Source: Thermoanaerobaculia bacterium
Lineage (GTDB): Bacteria; Acidobacteriota; Thermoanaerobaculia; Multivoradales; JAGPDF01
Direction of reading: 5' to 3'
Length of the DNA stretch: 34,515 nt
NCBI GenBank assembly: GCA_019911865.1
Contig: JAIOJQ010000025.1
Coordinates: 1-34,515, forward strand
Shown here: piece after piece, positions 23,464 through 30,043 of the stretch
How positions within the stretch are numbered: position 1 is the first letter of the stretch
Layout: each line of letters opens with the position of its first letter
Position numbers and translations under genes: made by a program
Notes under the pieces: model-generated
What the model was told of the DNA's origin: nothing
The model's database searches: none
Seen by the model: only the letters and a program-made list of their open reading frames with translations

Positions 23464-24570
23464 CTACTGCGCATCTCGAGCCGGACTCGCTTCGATGGGC
23501 GCCAGGAGCGATTCCTCGACGTATCCCAACTCGGAGTCTTCGAGAACGGTGACGAATCCGTCGCGAAGGCTCCCCTTGACTACCCAGAGCGATTCGCCCG
23601 GTCGAACCTCGCGGATGATCTCGTCGTCGCGCCCGGGATATACGTACATGAGCCCTTCGTGCTTCACGGTCCTAGGTTCAGACCGTGAGCGGTCGCGTGG
23701 CGAGCCCGGAGCGACTAGGCCGAGGTGCTCCAGGTGGTCTACGGTCCTGATCGCAAACTCGACGCAAAACCGGGCTTCGTCGACTGTTACTTCCTGAGGA
23801 TCTCGGTCCCAGCTCGCCCAAAAGGTCATTGCGTCCGAGAGATCGACGTGGGGCGTCAGGATTCGAAAGCGGCGAAGGTCGAAGAAGGAAATCCCGAACG
23901 AAAGCAGGTCGACGACCTGGTCCAGTTCCTCGCTGGTTTCGATGATCGCCTTCGCGAGTTCGGCCTGGGGCCCAAGGCGCATCTCGAGGACACCAAGCGG
24001 AACTCGAGAGCGCATGGACTTCGCGAGCGCCAGTGCCAGCGTTATCGCCTGGGCGGAGAAGAGAGCCGCGTCGGCGAAGGCGGCGCGCTCAAGGGCCTCT
24101 TCCGCTCGGCGCGCGAGGCGGCCCAGCCGCGGGTGGCGAATGAAACTGGCGATGGACACCGAGCTGATCGCGAGATTCAGGTGGGTCCGCGAGACCTCCT
24201 CGAGGAAGCTCTCGACGTTGGCAAGCCACGTGAGGACTTCGTGGCGTTGCGGCGCGAGACCGGCGTGTTTGAAGCTCACCCTCGCGCGGTTCAGTCTGCC
24301 AAGCTGGGTGACGTAGGGCAGGTTGGTGCCTGTGTCCGCCTTCGACTTGTCAATCTTCTCGACGAGCTTCTCGTAGCCGTCGTCTCGCGCGATCCGGAGC
24401 CCAAGGTGCTCCGCGACGACGGCCAGGAAGAGCTCGAGGGCATCGTGAAGGTGGAGCAGGATAAACGCTTCGGCCCAGCGGCCAGAGTCCTGGACCTGCT
24501 CCTGCGCCTTGAGAAGCAGACTCTTGACGATGAGAAGGCGTTCCTGCTGCGAGGGAGACAGGCTGATCAT
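23464..24570 (-). CDS. HEPN-like protein with C-terminal SH3-like domain
   Basis: A 368-residue protein. The N-terminal helical domain (WAEAFILLHLHDALELFLAV ... GRLNRARVSFKHAG) carries R97-V-S-F-K-H102, the R-x4-H signature of HEPN RNases. A second helical region (AEEALERAAFADAALFSAQA) resembles another HEPN-like bundle. The C-terminus (about 315-360; SLWVVKGSLRDGFVTVLED, YVEESLL) has an SH3b-like pattern. HEPN proteins act in toxin-antitoxin and defence systems as RNases; whether this one is active is not known. No partner antitoxin is adjacent. ATG 24570 has only a weak GGAA ten bases upstream. It is the last gene of the minus-strand run. Confidence 0.62.
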   Translation of the reverse strand: MISLSPSQQERLLIVKSLLLKAQEQVQDSGRWAEAFILLHLHDALELFLAVVAEHLGLRIARDDGYEKLVEKIDKSKADTGTNLPYVTQLGRLNRARVSFKHAGLAPQRHEVLTWLANVESFLEEVSRTHLNLAISSVSIASFIRHPRLGRLARRAEEALERAAFADAALFSAQAITLALALAKSMRSRVPLGVLEMRLGPQAELAKAIIETSEELDQVVDLLSFGISFFDLRRFRILTPHVDLSDAMTFWASWDRDPQEVTVDEARFCVEFAIRTVDHLEHLGLVAPGSPRDRSRSEPRTVKHEGLMYVYPGRDDEIIREVRPGESLWVVKGSLRDGFVTVLEDSELGYVEESLLAPIEASPARDAQ

Positions 24571-24684
24571 GATGTGAATTTCCAGAGCCGCAGTTGAGAG
24601 GTTACCAGCGCAGGCGGGCCACCGCGCCCAGCAGACGAGCGGGCGGTCAGATGCCCGCGGGGCCAGTTAGCTCACGTTGCCTGG

Positions 24685-25077
24685 CTAGACGTCCAGGACG
24701 ACGGCGCTGGTGGCGCAGAGGACTGGCGGTCCCTCGGTCTGGGCTACCGGGCCCCGGACCCGAAGGACCGGAACTGGACCTAGTACACGGCGGTGCGTCA
24801 CCTGGAAGTACTCCAACCGCCCGTCTGAGATGGCGGTGCTGCCGGTCCGCACCGTAAGAATCTCCCGGTACTGGTGGGCCGCCTCGACGATTCTGCGGTG
24901 CCGCAGGCAGAGGACTTGGACCCAGCCTGCGAACCGCGAGGGCAGGGTCAGCTCTCGATACTCGGCATCCGACAGAATTGTCCCCCCGCCGCCTGGAATG
25001 TCAGACCACCAGATCTCGAGCGGAGTTGCCGTCTGGCCGCGTTGCGGGCGCCGCTTCGTTCTCCTCTCGCGCTTCAC
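24685..25077 (-). CDS. Hypothetical protein
   Basis: A 130-residue protein with a basic N-terminus (RERRTKRRPQRG) and a beta-rich body (ELTLPSRFAGWVQVLCLRHR ... LGPVPVLRVRGPV). Third positions are strongly GC, supporting a real gene, but the GTG start (25077) lacks a clear ribosome binding site. No signal peptide. It lies 34 bases after the lipoprotein gene on the same strand. I do not recognise it. Confidence 0.5.
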   Translation of the reverse strand: MKRERRTKRRPQRGQTATPLEIWWSDIPGGGGTILSDAEYRELTLPSRFAGWVQVLCLRHRRIVEAAHQYREILTVRTGSTAISDGRLEYFQVTHRRVLGPVPVLRVRGPVAQTEGPPVLCATSAVVLDV

Positions 25078-25111
25078 CGGAGGGTCGCCTCTGCCGTCTC
25101 ACCTCGAGGCC

Positions 25112-25780
25112 TCAACGCAGGAATCTCAGGAGGTCACTCGCCGTGTCGGCGGCTCCGAGCGCCGGCGTCTTGTTGTGGTCCTGATGACGCACGAGCAGCA
25201 GATCTTGCTCTGCGCGATGGTCTCGGAGCCGGATCTCCAACTCGATGAACGGGTCGGCTGTGCCGAAGTAGAAGTAGGTTCCGTCCGACTTGTAGTCGAC
25301 CACCGCGATGCCGAGCGTCAGGTCGGCGTCCTCCTCGCGCTCGACCAGCACGAGCCCGAGCTGCCGCATTGCGGCCGTGAATACGCCGTGGACCTCCTCC
25401 TCGATGCGCGGCGCGATCTTTCTCGAGACGTTGCGCACCGGTGGCACGTACACCGAGCGGTACGAGGCGAGCGAGAGACCGAGTGCCTCTACCTTGTTCG
25501 TCGTGACGCCTTCGGCCAGCACCCAGCTCCAGTCAAACTCCACGTTGTGACGCTCGAGTTCCTCGACCATCTTCGCGTAGTCGGCGTCGCCGAGGAACTC
25601 GCCGACGACTTCCTCGCCGTCGCGATAGTCGTCGCTGGCGAGAAAGGTGTTGCGCGGCGCCCGCTCGGTCTGCGACCGCGAGCCACCGATTCGCTCGCCA
25701 ACCCGATCCAGGGTGGCACACGAGGTAAAGAGGAGCCCAGCTCCGAGCCAGGCGAAGATCCAGGTGCTCGTGTTCTTCAT
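25112..25780 (-). CDS. Putative lipoprotein (DUF4410-like)
   Basis: A 222-residue protein with a lipoprotein signal (STWIFAWLGAGLLFTSC). The mature domain has the pattern SYRSVYVPPVRN, RIEEEVHGVFTAAMRQLG, DADLTLGIAVVDYKSDG, ELEIRLRDHRAEQDLLLVRH. This resembles exported proteins of the DUF4410/DUF4136 kind, where a CsgG-like alpha/beta fold is seen; the assignment is tentative. ATG 25780 is fixed by AAGGAGGA eight bases upstream. It is followed by the barrel-protein gene upstream on the same strand with a 178-bp gap. Confidence 0.75.
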   Translation of the reverse strand: MKNTSTWIFAWLGAGLLFTSCATLDRVGERIGGSRSQTERAPRNTFLASDDYRDGEEVVGEFLGDADYAKMVEELERHNVEFDWSWVLAEGVTTNKVEALGLSLASYRSVYVPPVRNVSRKIAPRIEEEVHGVFTAAMRQLGLVLVEREEDADLTLGIAVVDYKSDGTYFYFGTADPFIELEIRLRDHRAEQDLLLVRHQDHNKTPALGAADTASDLLRFLR

Positions 25781-25958
25781 GTGTCGATTCCTCCTTGCCT
25801 AAGGTTGCTCGACTCCGCAATACCGCCAGGCGCCCTGTTCGACTGGACCGGTGGGAGACCGAACCTCGCGCGCCAGCCTTGGTGCGCGGGTCACCAGGTG
25901 AAAGAGAGGAGCCCCGCTCTGCGACGGACGGAGCTCCGGGAAGACCCTCAGGGAACCC

Positions 25959-26594
25959 TCAGCTACCGAACCGGAAGCCGAGCCCGAGCTGGGCGGTGTT
26001 GAAGCCGGACAGCACGTGGTACCGTGCCTCGACGAAAGCCGAGCCGCCGCCGAGCGAGAAGTCGTACCCGCCGATTGCGTTGCCGCCCACGCGCTCGTCC
26101 GTCAGCTTGCCGCCGAAGATTTCGTACTCGACGCGGTTGATGTACGCACCGCCGCCGACGTACCAGCCCCGCCGTTCGTCCGCCGGGTACCAGAGGACAT
26201 CGGCCCCGAGCGCCAGGTTCGTCATCTCGCGGTCGAACGTGATGTCCGGGATGAACGGCACCCCCGAAGAGATCGTGTCGCTACCGGTCGCCCGCCAGTA
26301 GCTCGCAGAGGGCTGCAGGTAGAGCCCGCGCGTGAGCGTGCCGAGGTCGACGTGGACCGACAGCTGCTGACCGGTGTCCCAGTGCACCGGCATGACCACG
26401 CCGCCCGAGACGCCGACGCCGTTGAATCCGATCTCCGAAGCCGTGGCGGGCCGCACCGCGACCAGGAAGGTGGCGGCCAGCACGAAGGCCCAGAACACCC
26501 GGGCCGCCCTGTGGGCGGGAAGGAGCTGCGCGCACGCCACCGCGGCGATCTCCCGGCTCTTCATGGTCGAGATCTGCGTCGAAACTTGCTTCAT
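25959..26594 (-). CDS. Probable outer-membrane beta-barrel protein
   Basis: A 211-residue protein with a long N-terminal region and a hydrophobic export segment (VFWAFVLAATFLVAVRPATA). The mature part alternates aromatic/hydrophobic strands (GVVMPVHWDTG, LSVHVDLGTL, LYLQPSASYW, NLALGADVLWY, WYVGGGAYINRVEY, AFVEARYHVL) and ends in AQLGLGFRFGS, a barrel-like last strand. Eight strands are plausible, as in OmpA/OmpW-like small barrels. ATG 26594 has AAGGAG five bases upstream. A perfect 9-bp hairpin lies in its leader (26628-26650). Confidence 0.75.
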   Translation of the reverse strand: MKQVSTQISTMKSREIAAVACAQLLPAHRAARVFWAFVLAATFLVAVRPATASEIGFNGVGVSGGVVMPVHWDTGQQLSVHVDLGTLTRGLYLQPSASYWRATGSDTISSGVPFIPDITFDREMTNLALGADVLWYPADERRGWYVGGGAYINRVEYEIFGGKLTDERVGGNAIGGYDFSLGGGSAFVEARYHVLSGFNTAQLGLGFRFGS

Positions 26595-26627
26595 TTCATC
26601 TCCTTCGGGTCCGAGGACCCAGGTCGT

Positions 26628-26650
26628 GCGGAACGCTGACGGCGTTCCGC
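26628..26650. promoter_or_regulatory. 9-bp perfect inverted repeat in leader of barrel gene
   Basis: GCGGAACGC (26628-26636) and GCGTTCCGC (26642-26650) enclose a five-base loop, 34 bp upstream of the start codon at 26594. It may be an operator or a leader hairpin in the mRNA. It is too far from any stop to be a normal terminator for the upstream gene (ends at 26953). Confidence 0.5.
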
Positions 26651-26952
26651 GTTGTTCTCTTCGAGCGGACTCGCCCGCTCTCCCCGCCTCGCGGCTCGTC
26701 GCGACCGAGCGTGTCGACTGGCTCGCCGGCAGCTGTGCCGGAACGTTCGCGATACTCGTCAGCAAGTGGGCTGCGTTCATGTCCAGAGAGGAAACGCACG
26801 ACAGTGAGTGCTTTTGCGAACCGTCGTCCAGCGGTTTCTCTCCGTGCCTCCCTGCTTGCGCCTTGCACGGAACATGAGGCGACAGAGCGGGTGCCCCGCC
26901 GGCCCCGATAGGCCGGCGAAGCGCTGTCATAGTTCTGCGGAGAGCTGCCGCG
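26651..26952. other. Intergenic stretch, no gene seen
   Basis: This should hold the promoter of the barrel gene. No other structure was recognised; frames here have no ribosome binding sites. Confidence 0.4.
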
Positions 26953-28329
26953 TCAGTAGCGGCTTGGGGAAGACGACTGGACGAGGCGGATGGGTTCGCC
27001 GGCGCGCAGGGGATGGCGCACCTGAAGCTCCGACGCACAGTCGACCGACGTGGCAACTGTGGCGACGAGCTCTTTGCGCCATCCGCGACGCGGATCCCGA
27101 GGGGCGCGAACACGCGCCTGCCGACTGGGGGCGCCCTCGATCCGCATGGTGAGCCCCGCCGGCAGATACACCTCGGAGTAGCCTCGATCCGCCCGTTCGA
27201 CCGCCAACGTGATCGGCTCCGACAGTTCTGAGCTCAGGAGGAAGCAGCCGGTCGCGGTCGTGTGCGTGATTGCAGTGATCGAGACGCGACGTGGCGGCTT
27301 CACCGTCTGAAGCTGCGCGGGCTGGTTCGCATCGGTCCCTGAGTCTCCCCGCCAACGCGGCCCCGCCTCCAGCCACGCTGCAGGCGGCTCGACCGCGGCC
27401 ACACTCCGAGCGAGTTCAGCCTGGCGCTCCAGTTCGGCTTGGAGCTCTAGTTCGGCCTGGCGCTCCAGTTCGGCGACGCGCGCGAGTTCGGCCTGTTGCG
27501 CCCGCTCGGCCTCACGCCGAGCTTGCTCGGCGGCCTCGGCCTCTTCCCGGACCAGGCGGGCCCGGTGGCTTTGCAGCAGCTCCGCGGAGGCTTCGTCGAG
27601 GGGACGCCCCGTGACCGGGTGGTAGCCCGGACGGTCGAAGAACTCGACCGCGCCGTCCAGAGAGCGTCCGACCCAGACCCGGGACCGGCCATCCGGACCG
27701 AAGAACCGCCCGTTGTCCAGCGCGGAACTGGTCGCGAAGCTGAGCCGTCGCGGCAGCTCGCCACTTTTGCGCAGTCGCTGGCGCTCGGCCATCTCGCGCG
27801 TCACCGGCTCCAGGCGGGTGCCGTGCGGATCTACACCCGCGCGGTCCTCACAATACAGTTCGGTCTCGCGCTCGACGCAGTACTTGAGCGGCTTGCCGCT
27901 GCGGTCGAAAAAGATGTCCCGTGTTGCCCAGCCCGTCGCCCCGCAGAACAGGACGCCGTACGCGATCAGCAGACCGTAGGCGCGTCCCTTTCGCCTCGTA
28001 CTGGTCGCCCGCCCCGACGGAGTAATCGTGGGCAGCGCCGGCAGCAGTGCAACCCGCAGTGCCCAGAGGCCCGGAAGGATCGTCACCAGCAGCAACGCCC
28101 GGACTGCCCAGACGTTCCACCTCGTCAGATCGGCGATCTGGCCGACCAAGTGCGTGAACACCGTAGCTCGGACCCACCAGAGGATTGCGGGCCCGAGCAA
28201 GATCGCCCCGAGCACGCCGCCGGCCACGAGCAGCGTCACGCGCCAGTTCCACCGACGACGGGGGGCCGGCGCCGCCGACTCCGCCGTGCCCGGGGTATCC
28301 GGGGTGCTCGGCGTCAGCAGGCGAGTCAA
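26953..28329 (-). CDS. Multi-pass membrane protein with coiled coil and periplasmic-type C-terminus
   Basis: A 458-residue protein. TTG 28329 overlaps the stop of the small upstream gene (TTGA) and has AGGGGG five bases before it. Three hydrophobic segments lie in the first 150 residues (VTLLVAGGVLGAILLGPAIL, ALLLVTILPGLWALRVALLP, GLLIAYGVLFCGATGWA). A soluble region with two cysteines (KYCVERETELYCEDR) follows, then a charged coiled coil with tandem ELERQAEL-like units encoded by short DNA repeats (about 27414-27490). The last 100 residues are beta-rich (RRVSITAITHTTATGCFLLS). Function is unknown; a membrane-anchored envelope scaffold is inferred. Confidence 0.75.
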   Translation of the reverse strand: MTRLLTPSTPDTPGTAESAAPAPRRRWNWRVTLLVAGGVLGAILLGPAILWWVRATVFTHLVGQIADLTRWNVWAVRALLLVTILPGLWALRVALLPALPTITPSGRATSTRRKGRAYGLLIAYGVLFCGATGWATRDIFFDRSGKPLKYCVERETELYCEDRAGVDPHGTRLEPVTREMAERQRLRKSGELPRRLSFATSSALDNGRFFGPDGRSRVWVGRSLDGAVEFFDRPGYHPVTGRPLDEASAELLQSHRARLVREEAEAAEQARREAERAQQAELARVAELERQAELELQAELERQAELARSVAAVEPPAAWLEAGPRWRGDSGTDANQPAQLQTVKPPRRVSITAITHTTATGCFLLSSELSEPITLAVERADRGYSEVYLPAGLTMRIEGAPSRQARVRAPRDPRRGWRKELVATVATSVDCASELQVRHPLRAGEPIRLVQSSSPSRY

Positions 28330-28466
28330 CGTGGCCCCCTGTTGGCCCAACGCTTCCGTGCCACCTCGACCAGGCGCACGGCGACGTGCCAGGCTACCAG
28401 CACGATGACCGCCACGGCGGCGTACCACGCTCCCTGTCTCCAGCGATTCGAACTGCGGATCGGCAT
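28326..28466 (-). CDS. Small single-pass membrane protein
   Basis: A 46-residue protein: basic start, then one transmembrane helix (GAWYAAVAVIVLVAWHVAVR) and a basic tail. ATG 28466 is fixed by GGAGGAGG six bases upstream, a strong site. Its stop overlaps the TTG of the next membrane protein, so the two are translationally coupled and likely assemble together. Confidence 0.65.
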   Translation of the reverse strand: MPIRSSNRWRQGAWYAAVAVIVLVAWHVAVRLVEVARKRWANRGPR

Positions 28467-28654
28467 CGAGCCCCTCCTCCAGGTTCCGGGACGTCGGACG
28501 CCGACGCCCGCTTCCACGAGAGAAACGGCGGAGGGAGGGGGCTTTTGCGGGGAACGGGAGCCCGGTCAGGCCGTGCGCGGCTCGGAGTCTCGAGCGGACT
28601 AGTAGAGGCGCAATCCTTGTCGGCGGGCCTCTCGCGGTGAGGCTCGGGATCGCG

Positions 28655-29119
28655 TCAGGAAGGGTCGGGGTCCGGGCTGAGCAGGGCGCGAGTCTGCTCG
28701 GTGAGGGTTCTCACTCGTTCATCCGGATCTGCCGAGCTCTTCTCCAGAAGCCGCGCGATGAGCGGATCGTCGGCTCCCCGCCCGTCGAGGATCGCAGCGT
28801 TGGCCAAGCCCTCGGCAACGGCCCGTCGAACCTCGGGTTCGTCCTCGAGAAAGCGAACCGCAGCACGGAGAAAGGCACGCGGCCGGCGGCGCGACCAAAG
28901 GAGTACAGCCGGAGCCCGGAGCGGCGCCCAGCTGCTGCGGCGGAGGAGCCGGACCTCCAGCGCACAAATCGACTCCGGCGCCGTCCGAGCTCGTCGCAGA
29001 TAGATGTCGCCGAACTCCCGCACGGCCTTCTCCCTCTCCAGCCGCTCTCCTCCGACTTCCTGGAGGACCCGGAGCAGCTCGCTCTCGGGCGAACGGGAAG
29101 AGAATCGCTCGTTTTTCAC
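28655..29119 (-). CDS. Helical-repeat (HEAT-like) hypothetical protein
   Basis: A 154-residue, mostly helical protein. Segments such as PRAFLRAAVRFLEDEPEVRR, AVAEGLANAAILDGRG and LIARLLEKSSADPDERVRTL resemble HEAT-type repeats. Start: GTG 29119 has GAGGAGG five bases upstream; upstream ATGs at 29185 and 29167 lack sites. It follows the sigma-factor-like gene on the same strand (109-bp gap), so it could modulate it, which is speculation. Confidence 0.62.
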   Translation of the reverse strand: MKNERFSSRSPESELLRVLQEVGGERLEREKAVREFGDIYLRRARTAPESICALEVRLLRRSSWAPLRAPAVLLWSRRRPRAFLRAAVRFLEDEPEVRRAVAEGLANAAILDGRGADDPLIARLLEKSSADPDERVRTLTEQTRALLSPDPDPS

Positions 29120-29228
29120 GAAGACCTCCTCGGGCCCACGTGGAGCCAGCCACCCGACATCGCCCATAGCGGACGGCCGGGGCATGCCTCGGCAAAGGAA
29201 ACGAATGAGTGACTCGGTATTCGCATAC

Positions 29229-29849
29229 TCAAGGCCTCGCAGTGAGGATCAAGGCCAGCCGGCTCATGCCGCGGTGTGCCCAGGAGGCGACCGTGGCGGG
29301 CTTCTGCCCAAGCGCGCTCGCGAGGGAAACGTAGCCTGAATAGGGCCCGAGGGCGACCCCCCAGTGCCTCTCGAACGCCTCTACCTCCTCTCGGCCACCC
29401 GACTGCTCCAGCCAACCAAGAATCTGAGCCTTCACCGCCTGCCGGTAGTTGTCTCCGAGCTGCGCCAGGGCCTGCGCGAGCCCGCTCCGCAGAGCTTCCT
29501 CGCTGCTGTGGGGAGCCTCCGCGGAGTGGTGTTCGATCAGTCCCAAGAGAAGTAGACGGCGATCGACGGCCGTTGGGTCGCCCTCCGGAAACAGCCTCTG
29601 GTCGAGTGAGGTGGACTTCCGGTCCCGCCGCGCTCCGTCCTTCAGCCTGTTGCGGACACAGGTCCGAAACACCCGCTCATTGAGCGCCGGACGCGGATCG
29701 CCCTCCGCGATCTGCGCAAGCACATCCTGCAGCGCGTCCTCGCCCAGCGAGGGATCTGCTCCTTCCGCGGCCGCGTCCCTTCTACTCTGCCGCCGAAGCC
29801 TCTCGTACTCCAGCGGATCTGTGGGATCGAAACCGTCCACGGACCTCAT
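29229..29849 (-). CDS. Divergent sigma-70-like (ECF-type) factor
   Basis: A 206-residue protein. The N-terminal part (EDALQDVLAQIAEGDPRP ... VFRTCVRNRLKDGARRDRK) matches the region 2-like pattern of ECF sigma factors (E-D-x-x-Q-x-V ... x-N-x-x-x-D-x-x-R-R). The C-terminal part (LAQALAQLGDNYRQAVKAQI ... LASALGQKPATVASWAHRGM and SRLAL) matches region 4, with about 35 extra residues between its first helix and the HTH. It would direct RNA polymerase to a small regulon, perhaps the envelope genes downstream. ATG 29849 has GGGGAAAG about nine bases upstream. The sigma call is supported by both ends but the sequence is divergent. Confidence 0.68.
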   Translation of the reverse strand: MRSVDGFDPTDPLEYERLRRQSRRDAAAEGADPSLGEDALQDVLAQIAEGDPRPALNERVFRTCVRNRLKDGARRDRKSTSLDQRLFPEGDPTAVDRRLLLLGLIEHHSAEAPHSSEEALRSGLAQALAQLGDNYRQAVKAQILGWLEQSGGREEVEAFERHWGVALGPYSGYVSLASALGQKPATVASWAHRGMSRLALILTARP

Positions 29850-30043
29850 TCTAGTGGTCTTTCCCCTGTCGCGTTCTGCGGCAATGCCACGCCACCTTGT
29901 GAACTCAGGCCATGTGCGTCACCTCTTCCTATATCCCCGAGCTGCCGCGCCCCCACGTAGCTCCGGCGCACGGGCGGAAAGGCATCGTGATAATATTCCA
30001 CCGGGATTTTCTGACTTTCTGTCACTGCCACGGAGACTCGCCA

